Assembly (NCBI RefSeq): GCF_000003815.2
Contig: NC_049980.1
Location: 662,094 to 726,093 of the forward strand
Length of the DNA stretch: 64,000 nt
From: Branchiostoma floridae
Lineage: Eukaryota; Chordata; Leptocardii; Amphioxiformes; Branchiostomatidae
Reading direction: 5' to 3'
Under the pieces are notes generated by a model. The model did no database searches, was not told the DNA's origin, and saw only the letters and a program-made list of their open reading frames with translations. Of the stretch, positions 50,691 through 61,300 are shown piece by piece. Made by a program: the position numbers and the translations under genes. Positions within the stretch are counted from its first letter, which is position 1, and every line of letters starts with the position of its first letter.

Positions 50691-52395
50691 AGCTTAAATT
50701 TGCTTCGCCTTCTCTTTTCTTAAGCAGTCTCTCTTTAAGCTGTCTCGAAACTTCTAGCTCCTCTAATGCCACTAATGTTAAACTAAACCACAAGACAAAA
50801 CAAAAATGGCGGGCAACGGCATGTTCTGGTACTGCTATCGCTGCGCTTGGCCTGGACTATCACACAGCGCCTCCATGCGATATGCGTTGGTGAGACAGGC
50901 CCATGGGGCAAAGGTCACGCGTGGACATTCAGCACCTCGAGCTCGTTGTTTACAAACATCGGTCCGATACCACGTTTACCAAAGGGGCGTGTGAATCATA
51001 TGACTGCAGTTCACGTTGTTGAACTAGCGGTCAGGTCAAACCGGTAGTTTTCACTTCCACGCAAGACTGGATTAGACTGTTGAAAATTGACACTGCGTTT
51101 TCGGTGACTCTTAACGTTACATCGACGCAGTTTGTAAAGTACAGCGTTTCATCGGTATGTGATAGCCATATTCTATATGGCCCTTGAATTTAGGCTAATT
51201 TACGTCTTACGTGAGTACTGCTTTTTAGACATAATTTTTATCGTGCAATTTAAAACATCGTAAATGTTTGCAAACAATCTGCGATTAGTCATTTATCTAA
51301 TTCTTCCATATCCATCCAGCTGGTATGTACGACATATTAATACACAATATCGTGAACTTAATGTTGTCAATGTTGTTGTTGTTTGTTGTCCTTGTTTTAC
51401 GTCTATTATTAGGCTAGACGTAGTCTCTTGGTGCTGAGTAACACATGGTTCGTTTTTTAGTTATTTTTCTCTCTTGGTATTTAACTCTTGATTAAATGTT
51501 ATGCTATGATCTTAGCATTACAGATATACTATAATTGTACATGCTGTCTTTAGATTCAATGCACTCAAATACAGGTAACGTAAATTTACCGAGCCTGTCA
51601 TTTAAACTACGAATCTTCATTTTAATTTGAATAAATGATGGAAACAGGCAAAGGAAACTGTGTATTATTGATAGGTGAGGAGAAATATTTTTTTCACAAG
51701 TCCTGAAGCAGCACATAACGCTAGCCTGATTGTTTATACTATTACCATTCGTAAAACGGATTACTTTCCTAGATTTTTAGATATTAGCAACACATTTAGT
51801 GAAACTGTTCTGTATGTATTGTATGTACAAGTTTCCACACATTGTGTCCTTTACATTTGTCGTGCAATAAAGTTCTTCTTCTCCTATAGTCATGGTGACA
51901 AGCAAAATTGTTGTGGGGTCATAGAGAGGTCACATGTACGCCTCAGGTCAGACTCACCTAAATGAGACTGGTCTCTCCACAGAGTTCTCCATGATTAGAC
52001 TACTTTAAATGCAGAGATGTTAGCTGTCGTTTTAAGTTCGATGTTTTCGCGGTGGCCGCTTCACCACGAAGTCTTGTTCCATTACAGCATTTGACTACAG
52101 TATATGGTGCTACTGAAACCCCAAAACTACCGTGAACACTACTGCACATTTTCCCACTACTGCGAAATCAAATCCCCACCAACTTCATTGTATTTACAGT
52201 ATTTATATCTTAGATCGAGCAAAATTTTTTTTTTGATTGAATGTAATAGATATGTCTGAAGATACTATCATAATGATAAAGACAAGAGCATGCAGTTTCA
52301 CTTATAATTTGTACCCTTTTTGCCATCATGACATATTGCCTTTGGATGTGTAAACTGATCTTCCAACTTAATATTGCAGACTCGGAGATAAGACG
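50691..52395 (+). promoter_or_regulatory. Upstream region of CPVL copy 2
   Basis: It is paralogous to 36446-38135 along its length, including the acceptor just before the ATG exon. The leader exon is not located. A LINE-like tail ('gtgcaataaagttcttcttc') lies near 51865. Confidence 0.5.
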
Positions 52396-55300
52396 ATGCA
52401 GGGGTTAAGATGCAGTATCGTGTTTCTTGTCGTGATCCTGGTATCCCAGAAGTCCACAGCGGTCAGTCCAAGTAATGGCGGCCCGTTCCGCCCCAAGTTT
52501 CCCAGGGTGCACCACGACATCCAGGAGGGTCAGGACTACGGAGACCCTCTCTACCTCACTCCTTATTTGGAACAGGGCATGGCACAGAAAGGTGGGTCAA
52601 GGGTTAGAGGTTAAGGTTCATGGGAGTAGAGGTCAGACTTTAGTACCGTGCACTGAGAAAGGTATGTCAAGTCTCAGAGGCAAAGGGGCATGGCACAGGA
52701 AGGTGGGTCAAGAATCAGAGGTTAGGGATCATGGAAGTTAAAGTCACCAGACTTAGAGGTTAAAGGTCACGACACTGAGGAAAGTATGTCAAGGGTCAGA
52801 GGTAAATGTTTATTTAAAAGGTCAGAGAAAAGTAAGTCAAGGTACAAATAAATTCCAGATCATTTCGGTAACATTTCATTCCCGTTAAAACCCTCATCCG
52901 ACCGTTACATTTTTACGACGAATCTGACCGTATGGGGTCATTTTTGACCCCATTTTGTTTTGCTCATAGACATATTTCTGCTGGCTTATTTTGTCATTTC
53001 TATGTATTTACTGTTTCACTAACCTATGAAAAATATTTTGACAAGTTTTGGTGTCAGTAGTTATTACTCATTATCATAATTTATGCAGAAAATGAGGAAA
53101 ACCCACATTTGCTCTGAAAATCTACCATACTAAACTTACTTAAACAATGTTTTGTTTTATCAATTTCTAAACAATAATTGTGGTGATGCAATAATGCTGT
53201 TAGCATAATTATGTTATTTAACAAGAAAAAATACAATATTTGTGAAAAGTAGCGAATTTATTACTTACTTATGCACCATATTCCGCCATCTAAACACATA
53301 CATACAATAACTCTTGTCTATTTTCCCGCAAAGATCTTTCTTGTAGGTTCCTTCTGCACATTCTGTCCATATATTGTTTTTTAATTAATTAGAAACATTT
53401 TCACTTTCATTAGCATAGGTAATTAGTGCGTATTATCATAATTTATGCAGAATGTCGAAAAACTGTGTTTTACACTAAAATACTAAATTTCTTTCAAAAT
53501 ATTCTGTGTTTACTCATCTAAGCAACTATAACCTGTTGCTGCAATAGCAATAATGAGGAATGCCTTTTATTTTATTGAAATATCTTGATATTTATGTAAT
53601 TAATGATTCATAATTGGCTGGGGTCATTTTTGACCCCACCGAACAAGACACAAACTTTCAAGTATAGCTTATACAGTAATGGGTAAAACTCGGCGAAAAA
53701 TTGGTAGATGTTGTAAGACATGTATACAAACAAATTCATGGAAGGAATTTTTTCTCTGATGAAAAATGTTGCTGTGGCAGATTAAAATATACGCCTGGGG
53801 TCAAAAATGACCCCATACGGTCGGATGAGGGTTAAGTTTGTTTCACTATGTGTATCTCTTATCAAATGGCTATACTTTCTTTGCACACAGCTAAGACGCT
53901 GAGTGAAGTACACCTTCCTGGCACATCAGTCAAAAGCTACTCAGGCTACCTGACTGTCAACAAAGCCTACAACAGTAACCTGTTCTTCTGGTTCTTCCCT
54001 GCACTGGTCAGTAACAAAACCTACAACAGTAACAAAACCTACAGCGGTAACAAAACCTACAACACTAACAAAACCTACAGCAGTAACCTGTTCTTCTGGT
54101 TCTTCCCTGCACTGGTCAGTAACAAAACCTACAACAGTAACAAAACCTACAGCGGTAACAAAACCTACAACACTAACAAAACCTACAGCAGTAACCTGTT
54201 CTTCTGGTTCTTCCCTGCACTGGTCAATAACAAAACCTACAACACTAACAAAACCTACAACAGTAACAAAACCTACAACACTAACAAAACCTACAGCAGT
54301 AACCTGTTCTTCTGGTTCTTCCCTGCTCTGGTCAGTAACAAAACCTACAACACTAACAAAACCCACAACAGTAACAAAACCTACAACACTAACAAAACCT
54401 ACAGCGGTAACCTGCTCTTCTGGTTCTTCCATGCACTGATCAGTGACAAAACCTACAACACTAACAAAACCTACAGCAGTAACAAAACCTACAAAAGTTA
54501 CAAAACCTACAATCTCAAAGTAACGAGACCTACAGCAGTAATTTTTGCTTCTGGTTCTTCCTCGCACTGGTCAGTAAAAAAACCTACAATACTAACAAAA
54601 CCTACAATTTTAAAGTAACGAAGCCTACAGCAGTGATTTTTTTCTGGATCTTCCTTGCACTAATTAGTCACGATGTGTTTTATGAATTCCTGGTTCTTTT
54701 TGTGTCTCCATTTGCTTCATTTTCCTAAAAAGGACGATGGTGTTATAATGGCTTTTTTTTGTGTACGGTTTAAACTCTTGACTATGTACCTGTTGGATGT
54801 TCCTCCAGACCGACCCTGAGAACGCCCCGTTACTCCTGTTCCTCGAGGGTGGTCCGGGTGCAACAGCCATGTACGGAATCTTCACGGAGACTGGGCCATT
54901 CTACATCACAAAGGATGCTCAGTGTGAGTTGATACCGGTGTTTTGGAGACTATTAGCAGCTTAGCTAAAGGAACAGCCGGCCATACGTAAAACTGCACGC
55001 TGTCGCGTCGTGTATGGCGTAACAGGTAGAGCATTCGGCTCGGGATCTAGAGGTTCCGAGTTCGATACCCGCCGTGCCCTTGGAAAAGGCACTTTACACG
55101 ACCTTCCTCACTTCACCCAGGTACAAAAATGGGCACGTGACTTCGGTCGGGGAGGTCTATCTTTACCTTCTACCCGTACTGTGTGAGTGCAGTGCCACAT
55201 TGTCCTTGTCTTTCCAAAAGCAAATAGAAAAAAAAAGCGTTACAAAAACACTGGCAGTCTTTTTTGGATCTGTAAGTGGTAAGTTCCGCCTCCGTACGAA

Positions 55301-58300
55301 ATCGTACGAATCCAATGGATTCGGGAGCACGCGGAGACACCGTAGCACTTTAAGTTATAAAAAACTTTCTCTGCGTTCGGGCCGTGAATCCACCCCGCAC
55401 AAGCCAGTACTGGCGACGCGCGTGGCCCGTACAGCGAGTAGAGTGAGTAAGGAAGCCATACGTACGCAGCGCGTGTAAGTAAAGCCTGCATTCGGTAACG
55501 TGGCAATTCGCACAGAGATCGTACGTTATAAGCACGTTCACGGCATGCAGACCACATACCCATCACCTTAAGCGAGAGTTGCGAGAACTGGGTCGGGACT
55601 TGCGTGGATCTACCCATCACCCCGCCTCTTTGCGGAGTAAGGGTGGGTAGGACTTGGGCTGCTCCCAGCCATCATTGCAAGTCTCGGCTCCGTTCTCGCA
55701 ACTCTCGCGAGAACCTGGTTATCCGTGATCAAGGTGGACTGATAGCCATTGAAAACTTGGAGGTTCGTGAGTTTACCGTTCAAAATGTAGTCACTGATTG
55801 ATGAAAATTCTATTAACAGTAACTTTGTTTTTCAGTGATGAGTCAAAACGTGACCTGGATTTCTGCCTACTCCATGCTGTACTTTGACAGCCCTGTAAGT
55901 ACTTCAAAGCAGCTCAAAAACAAACAAACAGAAACTTAAAAACAGCAAACAATAACAGTGGTTAGGATCATTAACAACTGTGTACTGCTTGCTGTATATA
56001 AACCATGCATGTATTATCATCCTGCTCACAAACAAACAAACAAGACAAACAGCACTAACAATAAATATAGTTCTAAACAACAGTTGCTTCGTATTTTCCA
56101 TGTCTCTTTACAAAGTTTAACATAGACGACCCGAAACTTGCACTTTTGAATGCTTTGTATCATTGTATGTATCTATTTGACCTACTTATAACCTAAGTAA
56201 AATTTCTAAACGACTGCTTTGTAATCTGCAGGTTGGAACAGGATTCAGTTTCACTAAGTCTGACGCTGGATTCTCCACAAACGACGAAGAAGTAGCTGAC
56301 AACCTCTACAAGTAAAAACAATGCTACATACATAGCAGACTAAGTGTACATTTGTTCTCAATGGAGGAAAGTAGTGTGAGATCATTCGAGTTTTCATTCT
56401 CCTATGCAGGGACATCCTACAGCGCTAGCAAACCGCCGCTTGTTAGTGTACTCTGCTATCTCAACCGTCACGATCAGTTCATGTGGGCGTCGCCAGCTGT
56501 CAGCCAACAAATGAAGTTTCAGTTTTCAAAAGGGATCTCGCTTATATAGGGGTAAACTCGTTAATATTTATAAGCAGGGTGGTCAGGAACTGATGGTGAC
56601 GGTTGAGATAGCAGAGCACAGATAAGCGGCGGTTTACTAGCGCCATTGGATGTCTCTGCGTAGGGGAATGATAGTTTTCTGATTGAGGCGTTTTCACCCC
56701 ACAGTGCGTTGCTGCAGTTTTTCCAAATCTATCCAGATTTCCAGAAGAGAGATTTCTATATCACAGGAGTGGTGAGTCATTCTCTGTGATATCCCTTTTG
56801 ACTCCTTCAAAATATAAAGGGGTCCTAAACTACAGAATATAGTGCTATTTTTTTCAATAGATTAATTATGTATCGATGAATACACAATCAGCCTACTTTT
56901 TGAAGAATTTCAATTGTGGTGAAATACGCAACATGTGTTTGTACAACAATATGACACTCACTTAACCTAGCATGCATTTCCTATTGAAAATAACTTCTTG
57001 ATTTGTACTTTCACAGTCCTATGCAGGGAAGTATGTCCCAGCACTGAGCTACAAGATCCACATGGAAAACCCAACAGCCACGTTAAAGATCAACTTCAAA
57101 GGCATGGCCATCGGGAACGGCTGGTGCGATCCTATAAATGTACGTAACAACCGATTGTTCCAACTTGATAACGTAAGTTACGTCTGTATCAATGTCATTA
57201 TGCAAGCATGCTTCATGCATCCTCATGCGCGAGCACATCCAGCAGCGAAACCGCCTGTCTGCATGGATGTACCCTGCTTTCTCAACCGTCACCCTTAGTT
57301 CCTGGCAGCCCTGCTTATAGATATTAATGAGAATAACATTATATATATGCCAAATCCCTTTTGAAAACTGAAAGGCCTATTCTCTGATTTGCTGACAGCG
57401 GGTTTGCGGTGACGCCCACAGGAACTAAGGGTGACGGTTGAGAAAGCAGGGTACATCCAGACAGGTGGTTTCGCCGTTGGATGTCCCTGAGTAGGAGGAT
57501 GGTTTCATGTTACTGTGTTGTTACAATGTGCTGTGTTAAGTTCAGAAACAGATTGATCTCAGTGTATATTGAATATGTATAACCGATAATCAATAAATCA
57601 ATAATTTTTTTTTTTCTTCAGCAATACCGTGCCCTCCCAGACTTCATGTACAACACAGGGATGTGCAATAACAAGCAGGCTTTCCAGCTCGGGGAGACCG
57701 TGAACCTGATGGAGACGCAGGTCAACGAAAAGCTCTACATTCAAGCATTTGAGGTGAGTAAAATGAACATGGAGACCGAAAGGCTAAAAAAGCATTTTCT
57801 GTTAACCCTCAAGCCACCGTATGGGGTCAAAACTGACCTCAGGCGTATATCTTTGTGTGCCATTTTAACATTTCCGGTCGAAAACAAATTTCCTTCCAGG
57901 GGTTTGTTCGTATATATGTCCTATAACTTCTAATACGTTTTCACCGAGATAGGCTCATTGTTGATTAAGTTATACTAGACAGTTTATGCATGGTCCAGTG
58001 GGGTCAAAACTGACCCCAACATTTTTATAAAATAAACTTTTGCGACCCACGACTAAACAGCTTATTGTATGATCACTAAATTTTCAGCGAATGATGTTCA
58101 TGTAAGCCAAAATCATTGGGACAACTTTTGTGCCATTATCATTTTACATGACGACATTATGACGTCATTTAGCTAATATCGGCCGCCATCTTGGATTTTG
58201 ACTGATGACGTCATCAAATTAGCATAGATTATGAAAATTGAGTCATGAAATTTCGAAATTTACGTTGAATTTTATAAGATGTGATAAACAACTGTTGTTT

Positions 58301-61300
58301 GCCAGGAAAACCTTAAAACTGCAATGTTTAATACAAAATTAGAAAATTTCGTAATGAATATGTCTGTCAGAATTCCGTTCCCATGGCAACATGAAAAATG
58401 ATGAATATACTTTGTTCACTGCAAATGCTTGCTTTCAACATTTTCTAAAAAGTTACCAAGCTTGGTGGCCCTAGCATAAGCCATTCAGGCGCTATACGGC
58501 ATTGAAGTTGGTACAGTCATCAAAAACCTCCTTCCCGGTCTGAATAGCATTGTTGCAAAATGTGGTCCTCCTGATCTTTTGCATAAATTATGATAATGAG
58601 CTAGAAGTATTCTCACCTAATCATCTCAGACTGTCCCACATAGATTAATGAAACTATACATACATACAACTCACGAAAAGATCCACACAAAGAAACTGTA
58701 CTTGTACAAAACGTTTTAACATTTCCGGTCGAAAACAATAAACAAAGACGGTAATCTACGTCACAAAAAAGCTACGGTGGTTTGAGGGTTAAGGTATGCA
58801 AACAATGTCATCATTTGCATCATCAATATCCAATGATGTTAACCCGTATTGAACCTCCAAAGGAACAAAACAACAAGTAAGAAATTTCCTTCATTTACCA
58901 CAACGAGGTTATAGAATTTTCTCATTGATTATACAAATTATCTATCAATCTATGAAATGTTCTTAATTTTCTTTCTCAGCTAAACATGTCACATGATGAA
59001 ATAGTTCCGCAATGGATTACAGTGGATGTATACAATTTCCTCATTCATTGTGCAAAATAGATTCTGGTTTGCATACTTAACATTCAACTATATAAAGCTG
59101 TGCTAAAGCTTCACACATGCCAAAAATCGTGGTAATTCATCAACCCTTCTCGAGTTATTCTCCGTCAGAATCTGACCCTAAACTTGCCCCTGTATTTATA
59201 AGAAAAGCCATCAGGGGGTCCAAACCAACACCTCCTACATTGAGAATATCAATACAATCCATCCAGACATTCATACTGCCCCCTCCCTCTCACAAAAACA
59301 CAGAGAAAAAAATTAGCCTTCTTGGTGAAGGTCATAGATTTTGATTAGTTTTTTTTTTTTTTTCTAAATGCTTTAGACGTTTGATGCCCTCATCGGCGGT
59401 GCCCTGACTCCCTACCCTACTTTATTCTACAACATCACCGGTGGGTCCAACTACTTCAACTACCTCAGGACTGTGGTAAGTGAACTCTTAGATATCTTTA
59501 CTAGTTACTCCAACTTTTCTTTAAGCAATGACTGTTTTTAAGGGTAAGGTGCATACCTCCAAATTTTCAACGGCTATCAGTCCATCTTGTTCACAGAGAG
59601 TGACCTAGTCTCAGTCTCGCGAGAGAGCACGAGACTAGGTCAGGCTTGCGTAGATAATCTGCCCCCCCCCTTTATTGCGGTTCAGCTTCGCACCATCCAG
59701 CTGAAGGTGGATGGCCTCTTTAATCATAATAACTCCGACATTTAGATGTCTTAGATTTTTTCATACGTATTTGAGACACGTGTCAATTTGATTATGATAT
59801 AGTTGAATTATTTCTAATATTTGTTCATTCATAAGATGCTCAGATCGGTCACTGGTTGTGTGTGAACAAAATCACGATTGTATTTAAATACAATTCAATC
59901 TCTACAACTAGATAAAAATGGAGATTTACTTACGAGCAATTTAAGTGACATCCATCACTGTTCTTCAGCGTCACAAGAATGAACTGATAAAAGCAATTCA
60001 TACATTTACAAGTACAGCTAGTGGTGAGTACATAAACTCATATTCAGGTTCAGGTCCAGATTCAAGTCCAGCAGTTCAGGTTAAAGTCCGGACCTGAACC
60101 CATCATTGCGTATTATGTGCGCTAGAAAGTTTTCTTTTTTGAGAGGGAGGGGGGATGGTGCATATAAAATTGCATGTTAGCATGAAATGAAATGCAATGT
60201 GAAAAATACATGCAAATTATATACAGCCAGTGTAAACACGAAATGCTTTTGTCTTTTTCCAGTGCAAATTTCACTGTCTATGGAAGGTTTAAGATGGTTT
60301 AGAACAAGAAAAGGGAATATAAGTGACAGATAGCTTTTTGCAAGTCCGGACTTGAGTCCAGACATTTAGGTTTTTTTTACTTGGACCTAAACAGTCCGGG
60401 CTTTAGGTACGCACCACTAAGTACAGCCAACTAGAGTCAACATGCATGTAAAAGTAGCAAACCAAAGTCAAGTTTCAGTTTTCACCGTTGATGTTAAGAT
60501 GCGTACATGTGCAGTTGTGCAAACTGTTACGGAACTACATTTTTCTGTCCCTTTCTTTGAAACTCAATAATTGACCATAATAATTGCCAATCAATAAATG
60601 ACTCTGAATAATTGATAATCAAGGATTTTGTACCGCACATTCCCAGTCGTCCTTTTAAGCCCAAAAATCCCCATGATTTTGTCTGTCGTTTCAACTAGCA
60701 TCCAAAAGTTTTGGCCAGTGACACTGTAAACTAGTGGATGCTAGTTGAAACGTCTGACCGTTTCCAAAACCATATCCAGTTGCTTGGCGAGTAACTTCTT
60801 TTTGGCATATCTTATTACCTTGATGTCTAACCTTGATGAGTACCTAGCTTCGGCTAGGGCCGTCCCTCGGATAGGACGTTAAATGGAGGTCCCGTATATG
60901 GGGAGAGCCACACCCCATGCACGTTAAAGAACCCCACACGTGCGATGGTGCGGTGTGAGATGGAAGACCCTTCTGTCTGGAGTTGGTGATTCACTTCAAA
61001 TCACCCGGATGGAGGCCTGGCGAACCTCCATACCGTATCAGCCACACGGTGATTTACATCATTCACCCGGAACATGTGCGAACATGTGTGTATGGCGGCT
61101 TTGAAAAGGTGTCCCTTGACATCTGTTCCGCCATACCCTCCATACATGGAGAATCCTAACAAATAAATAACCTACACCGTTTCACCGTTTCATCGACGTT
61201 TCACCATGATTGTTGTCCCTGCTATAGGAGCCTCCAGAGCAGGAGTACTTTTGGACGTACCTGGCCAAACCGGGGGTTAGGAAAGCCATCCACGCGGGGA

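Noticed and set aside
53941-54567. Antisense 208-codon frame of VGFV repeats
   Set aside because: It is the reverse strand of the CPVL exon-2 repeat array; no start, splice or family support.
55074-55478. 134-codon plus-strand frame
   Set aside because: It starts inside a SINE and runs into unidentified copy-2-specific insertion sequence; no recognisable domain.
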